DNA from: Phallusia mammillata
Taxonomy: Eukaryota > Chordata > Ascidiacea > Phlebobranchia > Ascidiidae
Assembly (NCBI GenBank): GCA_003260075.1
Contig: QLIY01000264.1
Coordinates: 81,597 to 145,596 of the forward strand
DNA: 64,000 bases
Direction of reading: 5' to 3'
Numbering within the stretch: the first letter of the stretch is position 1; each line of letters begins with the position of its first letter. Shown one piece after another: positions 38,501-50,500 of the stretch. Under the pieces are notes generated by a model. The model was not told the origin of the DNA. It searched no databases and worked only from the letters and a program-made list of their open reading frames with translations. The translations under genes and the position numbers were made by a program.

Positions 38501-41500
38501 GAAGGTAAACTTGTTACATTCGCATGAGCATCCGCCATCGCCACCATCTCTGTATTATTACAACTTGGTTTAACCAGAATACAAAAACATCTAAGTTGAA
38601 GTATGTTGTCAGGCCCAAATCAAACCCGTTTTATTTACTCATGATCTTGAACCTGGCCCAATCAAACCCGACCCGAAAACTTATACACTTGGGTGTAAAT
38701 TTAGATGCGATTGACCGCTCAATGGGTGCATTGGCCACATGTGATATATAGCGACAAACGGTATTTATGATCGTTGTTTTAAAATACAATTGTACAAAGG
38801 CATTACGACAAGAAGATAGCAATACTATAACTATTTCAGAACAGTTTAAATGGAGGATGTCTGAACAGAAATAAAATTGCTCCCACTTAAAATCATGGAT
38901 TTGCGTCAAACGTGACACGAATGTTTTTTCTAAAAGTTTCTCACCCTCCAACTCCGGCCAATCCATTAGGAGCTGGATCTCCAGTTTGGCCAGGTTTTTG
39001 ATACAGAGTCAAATAACCTGACAAACTTGTCGCGTACACAATCACATCGCTCACCCTTCCACCCTTTCCAGGAACCCCGCTCTCCCTTCCAGGACCACCG
39101 GTTCCGCCTTTTCCACCGGGTTGGCCTAGAACAAACCGTAGTTGAAGTGCTTGTCTTTCATTAACGTTTTGAAAAAAAGAAAGCGCTGGCGTATGTTTGG
39201 GTTATGCAAAACAATGATCCGCCCCTGGCTAAAAGATTAAGGTAACATATCAAATTTCAAAATAGGCGAATTACTAAAAATCTTGAGTTGGTTTGATTAA
39301 TATTTTTTAACCTAGTCTAAAAGATTTTGGTTGGATAACAAATTGACTGATAAAAATCAGAAAGTACGAAAAGTATTAACATATTTGCCTAGCTATACGT
39401 CTTTATTTAATTTGGTTTAAATTTTAAAGGCTGCACGTCTTTTAAAGAACAATATGTAATTTAACTTTAAAAAAATGTAGTAGCATCGGCAATTAGCTTT
39501 AAGATCTTAGAATACAACCAATTAAACAACCTTTATTGTGATGAGTGTCTCCGGGTGTTATCCAACCGCCACAATCTCTGTCACACGATTGACCACAATT
39601 CATTGATGGTCCCTTAGCTCCTTTGGCTCCTTTTGCCCCTTGCCCGCCACCTTGTGATGCACTTCCTTGATTGGCCTGGAAAAGCAAGAAAAATCTAATC
39701 GAAGATTTTTCTCTTACCCCATTTAAATTGATTCCTTTTTTCCCATGAATGAGAACGTGCATTGTTTTTTATTTGTAAGAAACGACAACTTTAAATTGAA
39801 TAATTTTTAGGCACCCAAAGTTGTATCGCTATAAAACGAAGTTTGATCCTAAATCAACTTAAATAAATAGAGCAGTTGTGGGTTGTTGTTTTACCTCATT
39901 TCTCATGGCTACGTTTCCGTCAATTTCACCTACGTAGACATGAAGATCAGGACTTGGAAAGCCCTCCATGCCATTCGCACCAATATTGTTAATAGATGCG
40001 AACCCAGTACTGCCACATGATGTTCCTGAGCTTGACAATGACTGGCACCGATATGGCGTCTGAACCCAGAAGTAATACAATTTAAAAATATTTTTTATTT
40101 TCTGCTCAGAAACTTTTCTTTAAGTAGTAGATTACGAAGTTAAAATATTTCTATTTTAAATAGAACATTTTCTTTTCCCAAACCACATTTATGTTGACCG
40201 TTTTTTTAAACAGGAGCAATGCTACTTTTTATTACCAATATGTAAAAAATAAAACAAACGGCTTTAAATTTGACCGAGGAGGTTTTCCGATAAATAGTTA
40301 TAAAGTAGAAGCGTTTACCTTTATGTTTACAACCCCGCCATTCGAAATCAAACGTCTAGCGAGAACAGTCACTTTTTTCCAGCCCTTCAGGATTTTCTGG
40401 GCGTCATCCACGTAAACTGTGTCGCCACGGATTAAAAGTTCTCTCGTTAGTGTTGATTGAGCAGAGGCCGCAATTTGATCAATTCTGCAAATATTAATGT
40501 ATAAAAGCGCGATGTTTACTTAAGCAAAGTCATTTAATGCACTGGTTCCCAACCGGGAAGGAATTCCTCCAAAGGGAGTAATTTTAAAAGGAGGGGAAGA
40601 ACTTACTTATTTTTAGATGTGGTTTGTATATGGACACTTAAGCTCTAGGAATATGACCTCTTAAGTTGATAAAAGTCTCAATTTTAATTGATGTTTGTGT
40701 GGTTTGGTCTATTTATGTAACTTAGTACATAAAGAGGAATAAAAATCTTTTGAACTCTTGTTTTGAAAGGAAATCGTTAAAAAAGGTATCTTATGCAATA
40801 AACTTAATACAACATCATTGAAAGATAATACGGCATTTTATGACAAGTTAACAAAATGCAATAAGTTATCAATAAGATTTATCAAAACTCACCTTTTCTC
40901 GTGGAGAAGTTGATTGAGCCGGGAGAAATGAATTTCTCTTCCCATTACGTCAACAAAGGAGCTTTGTTCGGTAATAGTTGGAACAGAAATGTTGTTGGGT
41001 GTCGGAATGTTGAACGTATACGACACTGTGTCTTCTCCCAGGTAAGTAAGTTTGTCTACAATCGAAACGAATTCGTGTCTAATTTATGATATATTTAATA
41101 CGAGTAATTACTCTCACAGTAAATACTCCTCTATAACTAGAGTAGTTAATTACCTACATGATATCGCGGCCATATTTAAATATTGACTTTTTTTCTTTCG
41201 AACGATCTTTATAAGTCCGTTTAAGTAAATTGTTCAAAAGGAACCCAACAAAGATACAAACAACAGCAGCAAATTTTGGCAAACCTTGTGGAACTTCAGC
41301 TGCTGACCAGGAAAGATAAACTATTTCGTTGAAAGAGCTCAAATAAGCCGTGAACCCGCTCTCATCAACACCCGAAACGCTGACTCCGTAACTGGGTAAA
41401 GAGATAAAACAATCTTTTGTATTATGAGTTAAGTGCCAATTCCAAAGCTTTTACCAATCGCTGATATCGCTTTTTTATTTATCACTTTTTTATGATAATC

Positions 41501-42112
41501 GTTAAATTATTTCGATATCTCTTTGGAAAAACACACAAACTTCTACTTAGCAATTATACATTTTACTGGAATTAACCAGCGAGTATAACAGTTTAAATGT
41601 GTTTGAAGAACCATGTCTATCAATGCCTTTTTATTTGTACATTGTGCGCAGGAGTAAAGAATACTGCGCAAATAAAGTTAACCGAACAAATGGATTTAAG
41701 TGTCTATACATCTCGTTTCAGGTGTGGACCTACACTGAACAAAAATCTGTGGTCCAAAATTAGGTCAGGTAAAAAAAAAAAATTTTTATTAGGTCTTTTT
41801 AGGTCTTTTGACGCTGTTTGTATTCTTACAACGACCAATATAAATATTCTTACTTGTTTTGACAAGAGCCTCTTGCCCAGGCATGTACGGTAGGTGGAGA
41901 GGGAAATGTTGATCCAAAATTGACCCTGTATGATGAGCCTGAATAGTAAGTCGAGAACTGAATTCTTCCTTCTGCAACAAAGTGAATAAAGGTTTGCCAA
42001 TTTTATATAACTTGGTTATAGCACGTAAGAAACACTTACCTAAAATCACCTGAGTCGTTCCCATTTGAGTCAAACAGTTAAAAACGACGGCAAACAAGAT
42101 TGCCCGATACAT
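32571..42112 (-). CDS. C2: secreted H-type lectin / Gly-rich / helical protein
   Basis: About 24 exons and 1,120 residues. Exon 1 (42112-42040) encodes a signal peptide (MYRAILFAVVFNCLTQ). Exons 41971-41854 and 41391-41285 form an H-type lectin domain (VNFGSTFPSPPTVHAWARG, then VDESGFTAYL and YLSWSA). Conserved exons follow at about 41059-40892, 40485-40318 and 40059-39894, then Gly-rich collagen-like exons (about 39676-39532, GAKGAKGAKG; about 39127-38942), a Cys-rich exon (38552-38398) and helical exons from about 37976 to 34087. These include a conserved hydrophobic stretch (LDYLGGITACAVGLV) at about 37140-37035. The C-terminal module lies at 33988-33815, 33560-33381, 33317-33150, 33093-33017 and 32635-32571 (stop TAA). 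It is predicted to be extracellular; the lectin fold suggests GalNAc or glycan binding. The helical middle, flanking one hydrophobic segment, has no family I can name. Confidence 0.82.
32702..32901. mobile_element. hAT MITE just downstream of the C2 stop on the C1 side
   Basis: Ends CAGGGGTCGGCAACATTTC and GTTGCCGACCACTG, with near-exact 8-bp duplication TTTTGTAG/TTTTATAG. It lies in the intron before the final C2 exon (32571-32635). A related element is at 45972-46165. Confidence 0.85.
34581..34776. mobile_element. MITE in C2 intron with 8-bp duplication
   Basis: Starts CAGTGCCGGATTAACC and ends CATCCAGCACCG. Flanks CTTATGGA/ATTATGGA match at 7 of 8. Internal GTGCCTACAGGCC motifs occur in two places. 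It lies in the C2 intron 34420-35144, which is about three times as long as the matching C1 intron. Confidence 0.75.
35270..36075. other. Expanded C2 intron, unique insertion
   Basis: This intron is about 820 bp, against about 140 bp for the matching C1 intron at 24590-24726, so some 680 bp was gained here or lost there. It is more GC-rich than its surroundings, with TTGTGACC/GTTGACCTGTGTCGC-like motifs and a short plus-strand open stretch at 35863-36108 that lacks splice or homology support. I could not find clear terminal repeats. Confidence 0.45.
36915..36975. repeat. Short dispersed repeat (also at 51515-51556)
   Basis: The core TAGCTGCGCAACGTT and AACGTTATGGAGCGCAAAA is present here and, with one base changed, at about 51520-51556 inside the CLCA gene. 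The core contains the palindrome AACGTT in two copies. Probably the end of a MITE; the full boundaries are not clear. Confidence 0.5.
40541..40892. other. C2 intron with hAT-like left end
   Basis: ACTGGTTCCCAACCGGGAAGG at 40541 looks like a hAT end, followed by a short inverted pair (GGAAGGAATTCCTCC). No matching right end was found before the exon near 40892, so this is probably a truncated copy. Confidence 0.35.
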
Positions 42113-42189
42113 TGTGAATACTGTTTGTATTTTATCGCATTCACTTCTTTTGCTAATGCTAAATGCATTAATGAATGCTGATGTCTGGG

Positions 42190-42198
42190 AATATATAG
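42190..42198 (-). promoter_or_regulatory. TATA box of C2
   Basis: CTATATATT on the minus strand about 80 bp upstream of the C2 ATG at 42112. This is similar spacing to C1, which supports the chosen start codons. Confidence 0.55.
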
Positions 42199-42299
42199 AG
42201 GAAACGTACGTGCGTCACCCTGAGAAGCAACATATGCAGTTAAACTACCTTAGTCTCTGGGAAACAACATCTGCATCAAAACTTGTGTTAATCAGCTAA

Positions 42300-44100
42300 T
42301 TTCAAAAATAGGTATATAAATAGTGACAAGTCACGTACTACCACCAAACTTTGTCAGCATTAAATTACCTGGTGTTGCAACATAGCAAACAAACGACCTC
42401 GTTCATGAGAATAATTGTACATGTGGTTTAAGGTCAGTTACTTTAGAAGGAGCAGCCCAATACCCGCCCCCATCATCTATTCCATTCGACCAATAAGCTG
42501 CAAGAAAAATGGAGATAAGGTTGTGCCCCAAATTAAGGGGTGGTGCAAACCTGGAAGCAAATACACATGTACTGGGAGCAAACGTTGACGGTAAAATTAC
42601 CTTAAGCAGTTCCGATAAATAGGTTCATGACTGGTTTGCGAGGAACCGTTTTCATTGGGCGTCGTTTCAACGTTCGTCACCGTCTATGTGTTATACCAAT
42701 TTCTGCTGATGTTGCAACTCACGAATAAATATTACAAGACTTACTTCCTTGTCACGCGAACCAGGAACTGTCACGTACACAGCTTTACCGTTACCAAATG
42801 CACCTTTTATATACACCATGCTTTGTATAAAAGTACTGCAACGGGTTAAACACAAAAACTGTTTAGTGGCATTGCACTAGCTTAAATAAATCTTTTAAAA
42901 TTAGCTTGAAACTATTCGAACATTTTCATTAACAATAAAAGATAAAATATTTTTTCTGCTTTTTTCTTAAGAAGAGAGACTGGGGTCGTTTTTTGATAAA
43001 CTACTCCGGGAGGCAAATTTTCAAGGTCTAATAAACCTTTTACTATTGGCTTATAATATGTATTGTGTGCTTAGAATTGTGTAAAGTTTCATTACCAAAA
43101 CGCCTTATACGTATGAGTTAAATTTTGCTAGTTTAAAAAGCAGTGTTGGACAATTGCCCAAACCCCACCTTACAACACCCACTCCACCTGACCCCTTCCA
43201 CCCCGCCCAACCAATCAGATGCAATGACTAAAGGGGCGTAACAAGCTTAGGGTTAAGATCTTACACCAAACAATGCCGCAAAGTGAGAACAAACGCACAT
43301 GAAATTTGAGCAAACTTTTATGATAAAATTTTAACAAACAGTTCTCGTAAAGAGGGGGTGTCATGAAAGGGCGGGCACTTTGTACAATTAACAGCGTCGC
43401 ACCAAGTCGGCTACTGTTGAAATCCAACAGGTTAATTCAATATGACAATAATAGCTGCCTATCGTTCAGTCACGCACACCAGAAACGGTCACGTACACAG
43501 GTATGACATGCAACAAATGTACCTCTGCAGTAGCATATCTCCACAACAAACGTCAGTCGAAACTTAGCTGTGATGTGCACCTTCAGTAAATCTGCAAATA
43601 AGCCAAAACCAACTCCAAATGTTCATTGGCCACAAACTAGTAAAGAAAATCATCTATTTTGCTTTTTTCGGTAAGTGACGAGAAAATAAATCAAGGGGCG
43701 TAATTTGAACGTTTAGGTCCTAAACTTTAGGAAGTCTGACACTGCTGCTATATTTTAAATAGTTAGTTCTGAGATCTTATTGTCAAGGCATCATTGGTTT
43801 GAGATATATTGACTGCACAACAAAATTGACTGCGTTTCAATCTAACCATAGCACAGGAATTAACAAACACCTTCTACCTGTCAATCACCAACGATTAAGG
43901 TACTCAATTTTTGACCAATTATGGTTAGTTGCTATTACCCCAATACTTGTATTTGGATGTGTTCCAAGTATTATAAATAATATTTCACACTTTCTCAATT
44001 TCCACTTGCAATTTTGTTTTCTAATGTACTATTTCCAATTTACTTGTAAAACGACAGTTCCGCTTGATGACACGTGAAGCAAACAGCTGGCAACTTTCAC
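42300..44100. other. Intergenic region between divergent C2 and CLCA
   Basis: No convincing exon. Stretches at about 43370-43510 (CACTTTGTACAATTAA, GGTCACGTACAC) resemble 31400-31520 upstream of C1, and GTCACGTACACAGC recurs at 42767. This suggests duplicated promoter-distal sequence. The region holds the upstream sequences of two divergently transcribed secreted-protein genes. Confidence 0.45.
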
Positions 44101-44109
44101 ACACTGGTG

Positions 44110-44117
44110 TATATAAG
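44110..44117 (+). promoter_or_regulatory. TATA box of the CLCA gene
   Basis: TATATAAG about 45 bp upstream of the ATG at 44162. This implies transcription starts near 44140 and a 5' UTR of roughly 20-25 nt. There is no upstream ATG in between. Confidence 0.65.
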
Positions 44118-44161
44118 CGGCGTTCACGACCCACCCACCTTAGATAACCAACAAATTCAAC

Positions 44162-44410
44162 ATGCGCATTATAGCTGTGTTGAAGGTCTTTTGCTTGTTC
44201 TGCCTTTGTGCAGAGGGCCTGTATTCCGACGTGAAGCTTACTAACAACAGATACGATGGTATCTTGGTCGCCATCAACCCAAATGTTCCAGAAGATCCTA
44301 TGCTGCTAGAACAAATACAAGTAAGTGAGCTTTGAGTCTATTCCTCATGTTTAAATCAAGTTTATAGGAAACATGTTCCTTTGTATGACCAAGAATTGCT
44401 CATCCAGCAG

Positions 44411-44506
<96 letters not shown>

Positions 44507-47500
44507 AAACGTCGATTGTTTACAATAAAACTGCTGGATGAGAAATACTTGGTCATACATTATGCCTGGCAGCAATAGCTTATTTCATGTTCCTTTGTGT
44601 CTAGCTATCCAATTCTGTCAGTTTAAACGGCGTAAAACAAAACGACACTGAATGAAATAGGTTGTTTGCTAAAAAATATTTGCAGAGTTTGCTGGCAAGT
44701 TCATCGTTTGCATTATGGGAAGCCACCAACCACCGAGCCTACTTCGGTAATGTTACCATCGTTATACCAAAGACTTGGAGTGCAAACAACTACGACGCTG
44801 CTATCAGGCAAACCTATGACAAGGTTAGATTAAGCCCCAATTAATCATCTTTGTGTAAATATATAATCAATGTCAGATTGTTAACATTGCTTATACTATT
44901 TTTGATTCATTTAATGGCAACCCAGAGTGTTTTTTAAGTTGTAAAAACAAATTACGGATCTGTTTTGAATAGCACAGATTTAAGCCCGAATTTTTGTTGT
45001 CATATTTTACCTGAACATAAGTTTGCCCTGTTTAAAAATATTTACATTTTGGTTATTTTTATTTTGGACTTGTTTATGTTAGAAATTTACCAAACGCCAC
45101 GTTAAAAAAATGTAGTAAGGTATATTTCTGTTAAACCCAAAAGCAAGGTAGTGTCTACCAACACCCACATTACGGTTATTGTATTACAAGACAAATGTAT
45201 TTAGCGGCAAGGGGGTTTACCACCTTCGTTTAACCAACTAAAAATAAACAAAGTGGCTTATAACTTGGTCTCATCAAAATTTTTGATTTGTAGAAGACGT
45301 TTAATCTTGTTGTGAAATTTATTGTTCTTATTACTTAAAAAGGCAGTTTTATTTGATTTTTTAATTTTGTGCTGGGGCTTCAAACCCTTTACTGTTTTGT
45401 TGGTGCTTATTGGAGGTTTAATTTAGTTAAACTCAACGGGTTCACAAGCGGCTGAGATTAAATTTGAACCAACAACCTTTTTTTTACAAAGTTCGAACCC
45501 AGGATGCTACCGGGGACAAATCCCGATCGAGTTTTTAATAACCGTACATGGGTCAGGCGCGTCAGAACATCCGACCATGTTTTGCAAGAACCCATAGCCT
45601 ATTGGACACATGGTGGTTGCGCTAATCGCCACGCTACCTTGTGGTGATATTTGGTTTTTATTATCTTTACAGGCGGACATTCGTGTCAGTTTGGAAGATC
45701 CAACTTATGGCAACATGCCTTACACCGTTCAATACGGGGAATGTGGATCTCCCGGTGAAAACATTCATCTTACAGCCGATTATATTACTGATCCACAGTA
45801 TACTGACATGTATGGACCGAAAGGTAATGTAAAACATAAACTTTGTCATATAACTTTATAATTGCGTTGTTAAAAATCATTTTAGTAATATCAAAACTCC
45901 AGTAACTTGATTGAAAAACTCAAATTGTTAAAAAAATTCAAGTTATCGTTTTTTTCTCAAACTTTCTTGAGCAGTGGTCGGCAACCGCCAGACCGCGGCC
46001 CGGTACCGGTCCGCAACGAGTTCGTTACTGGGCCGTATATTTTTTTAGGTTAAATGCTCTAAATTTTTTTGCCCATATACCCCGGGGATGATTTAAAAGC
46101 CGGTCCGCGATAAAATTTCAGTTTCAAAAAACGTCCTCAGTAGAAAAAAGGTTGCCGACCCCTAGTCTAGAAGAAATTAACGCTCGTTGTTAAAACTAAA
46201 TTCAAGGTTTCTTTGTTTAAAACCAAAGCGATTTTTTTTCAATACACAGATTATAAATACAGCTGGAAGAAAAAAACAAAGAAATTGATGTAACAGAAAA
46301 CGTGGTCACTTAACGCGGCAGTTTAATAAAAGTATTCTTTTTGAAATAAAATTGCTTTTATTGCAGACAAAACCCTCGTCCACGAGTGGGCGCACTTGAG
46401 GTGGGGAATTTTCGATGAGACTCCGACAAGCGGTTACGAAGATTTTTACTACGACGCTAATGGCGTGATACAGTACACCAGGTGTGTAACTTACACCAAC
46501 TTAATCAACATATAACATGGACCAAACAGTCGAAGCAAACAGTGTGCCCATTTTTCTGTTTAAAATAAACTAAGCTAAAACCAATGAATATATACATATA
46601 TTTTTTCTTTCTTTGAAATTTTACCCGGGGTTTGCAATCTTTACCGTACAAATGTATTTGGCTGATCAATGTTACACACTGGGTTTCGAGATCACCTGAA
46701 AAAAGGTATAACCTAAAATCCGCTTTTTTAAGGATTGATTTCAGCAGAAAGATCGTAAGCTTAATTATTTTTAAACAATGTTTAGGAGCCCTGCATCGGT
46801 TCTGGGTGAAAACTACGTGGTTGATTTCGAGAGTGGAGAAGTTTCAACTTGTCAGTATAAACAAGAAACCAACTGGCTTCCACTGGATGGCTGCATTTTC
46901 ATCCCATTCGAGAACCAGAAAGACGGAGTGCATTCCTCAATTATGTCATTTCAATATCACAATGATGTAAGCATTCATCCTGGATAATGAATGTGGAACT
47001 TACAAAACATTTCCTGTTTGTTGCAGACTGAAAACTTTGACAAGTTTGAAGTCATCCACCATTTTTAAGTTTATAAAATAAGTAATAGGTATCATCATTT
47101 TCAAATACAGAATTTTAATATTCCAAAAGCTTCTGTTTGTTATTGTATGCGACTGTTGTCTCCATCTCTCGTACTGAGTCTCTGGTGACTCGTGAATTAA
47201 TAATATGCTATACACAGAGTTTGCTGTTGGTTGTGTCTACTATTGGCCTTAAAAAACACGTTTGTTAAGGTAAGGCGTAATTGAAATATTATAACCGTCT
47301 ATGACAGCATTGCCGGGCTTGCGCATCAGCAACTGTCCTGCCAAACGAGTATATTTTAGCCAGCAACGTCATCTTGCTGGATAGCCCTTGAATGGTTCTT
47401 TGGTAGTCCTGTCGTTTAACGGCTCTTTATGCATTTCCAAAATTGGTTTAACCAAATGCATCCAATCATTTGTCCAGATTTTCACATTTGATCACGACGA

Positions 47501-50500
47501 CGAGTCAGACCCGCAGAACTTACACGACAAAGATGCTCCTAATGAACATAACTTGCTCTGCAACCAACGAAGCGAGTGGGATGTGATTTTGTCATCTGAG
47601 GATTTCGCTGGTGACATCAACCCTTACAATGATGAGGCGTTAGACGTGACTCCACAATTTAACTTTGTGCAACAAGCTGTCTACCGGATAAGTCTTGCTT
47701 TTGATATCTCAAGCAGTATGAACGACAAGGTACTTGATGACAGGTTTGACGCTGTACTAATCTTGCACTAACTCGGCGCATTTATTTCAGAAACAATTTT
47801 CTAACATGAAAAATGCAGCAAGCATTTTCGTCACGCAATACATTCCAACTGGCAGTTATGTGGGAATGGTTCAATTCGAAATTGAGGCAAGCAATTTGGT
47901 TGAAAACATGATTTGGTTGGAAAACAAGCAAGTGAGAGATGATATTGTGGCACAGTTTCCAACAGGGACCAAAAGCAAGTCGTGCGTCGGTTGTGGATTG
48001 CTACAAGCCGTCCAGGTACTATAAACCAGGCTTGTGCAACCTGCTGCCCGGGGACCAAATGCGGACTATTGGCAAACGATTGGGCGGGGCACAGAGACGC
48101 TTGGATTTTCTAATGTACTGAAAAAGAATTAAATTACCATCTATTTTTGAACATACGCCCAAGGCAATTTTACTGCAACCTGACAATAATGCGGTTAGAA
48201 TCAAATGCGAATTTTGCTTGTTACTTCAATATAGGCATCTTTGGTATGCAACAAAACAAAATCACCTAGTATTATACATAGGTTGCGGCCCACGAATAAA
48301 TCATGGTAATTGTATTTAGTCTTACAGTGACAAAGGGCACCCCTGCTACAAACAAAAAATACGCTGAGTGCTCTTCATTTATTGTGTTTTTTAAAGATGC
48401 TTGAAAGCTTTATGGCCCCGGCTGGTGGACAAGTTATCATAATGACTGATGGATTGGAAAATACTGCTCCATTCGTCAAAGATGTGGCTAGTGGTATAAA
48501 AACGAAGGTCTGCAGTTGCTTTACTTGTCTTTAGGAAAGATTTGCAAGTTTTGTTTTTTTCAGGGAGTTGTTGTTAACGCTATTATGTACGGAGAGGCTT
48601 CGAACCCGGATTTGGAACAACTAGTGAAAGACACAGAAGGGGTGATGTACTTTGTAAACGCTTCGGAACCCTCGTCAATGATTTCGGCTTTCAAATCCTT
48701 GGCGGAAACTAATGATGGAAACCTAAACACAGATATATACCAGGTTTCAATATGTTTTGTTTTGCTCCTTTAAGTTAGTTGGTTCACAATACAAAGTATT
48801 TACTCCAAAATGACTGAACATCATGTACTATAGCGACATGATCAGAATAAAAAATTGGACAAATAGAAAAACTAAAACATGCATATGTAAATAATCTAAT
48901 AAAATAACGACACACATATGATTAACAAAACTAGTTCCTGATCTCCAATGAAAGTGACACAGAAGAAAACGAATTTTTGTTGCAGTCAAAAGTTAAAATA
49001 CAGTCAGGACAGAACTTTACAACATTACGCACGTTTCTGCTATAGATATTTAACCAAAAATACACAATACCAATATACGGAACAAAAGACGGTGAATTTG
49101 TGCTTGATTCAACCATTGGCGAATCGACGACCTTCTCCTTTGTGTGGTCTGATTACTGGATTGCTCCAACTATAACCATTACTGATCCAGTCGGAAACTT
49201 ATACGGAAACGATGACGTTGTTATTGATGTTGACCATAAAACTGTGGTCTTTAGAATGCCAGGCACTGCTATGGTAGGTTAGTAGACTAACAATATTGGG
49301 ATTCAACAAACTATAGTTGAAACCGAATACTGGTGGCATTACAAAAACTTTGACACAACCCTAATGAAAATTGGATTACAATTTAAGAGTGGAGTCTGGA
49401 AGTTTACAATTGCAACAGGAACTCATTTCGAAAACGTGGCAGTTGTTGCAACTTCGAGAGCAAGTAGTGGTGACCTTTTGCCAATCAATGTTAAATCAAA
49501 AATGGCTTTGGTTGACGACACCAGTGAGAGTCCGATAATCCTGTACTCAAAGGTTAAGTTTATGATTCAAAACAACTCAAATTTTACTTGTTTTTTTTTT
49601 CATTCTAACAATTTTGAAGGTGTCAAGAGGATACGAAGCAGTATTGGGGGCCAAAGTTGAAGCCAGTATCAACCATCCAGATGGGACAGTTAGCACTCTA
49701 GAATTGTTTGACAACGGTGCAGGTAATTTCTTAAACAGAAAGACCCTTGCAAAGTTTATATTTTAAAATTATGCGTGCTTAAGCCAAATAAAAACAATGA
49801 CAAAAATGATATAAATTCAGAACTAATAATAAAAAGACTCAAAATTAGAAGTTAAAAAAGTCAAGTTTTTGTTGAAATGTTACACAGCATTGTGGTTGTA
49901 CACCATTGTGGTGACTTGACCAGCCGATATAAAGCGTAATGTCATGCATTAATGAATTGATTAACTTTATTGGCAATAATAAAAACTTTATTGGTTCAAT
50001 GACAAAAAAATGAACGTTTTTGGTAGTAAACGTTTTTGGTAGTACTATAGTATCTAATTTTCAGCTCCCGACATACGTGCAAACGATGGCGTCTACAGTC
50101 GATATTTCAGCGAATACACTGCATCTGGGAAATTTGGTGTCCAGGTAAAGAATCTACAAGTGTTTTCGGGTATTTTTTAAACATTCTGGGACCTGACTCT
50201 GTTCCAGATCAAAGCTTATGGTTTGGGCGAAAATTCGGAAACGCTTTCGGTGAAGACCAAACGAAGAGGGTCAACTGCTGCAGTCAATTATGGATATGTA
50301 AAAGACGACGGTAGACTGTTTTGTTAGAAAAAATTCTATCGTTCGCAGGATATTAATAAGATGTAGTGTTTTCCAACCTTTGGTGGTCCATATCTCACTG
50401 ACAAATCAAATTGTGTAAAACGTAAAAGGTCAATTTTGTGGTGCAATTGATTCTCCAAAGACAGGAATTAGACAAAGAGCGGTTTCATTATGGTAACAAT

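Noticed and set aside
44351-44578. Open frames of polyproline (plus) and polyglycine (minus) of about 65-75 residues
   Set aside because: They are translations of the 95-nt C-run inside a MITE; there are no splice or start signals.
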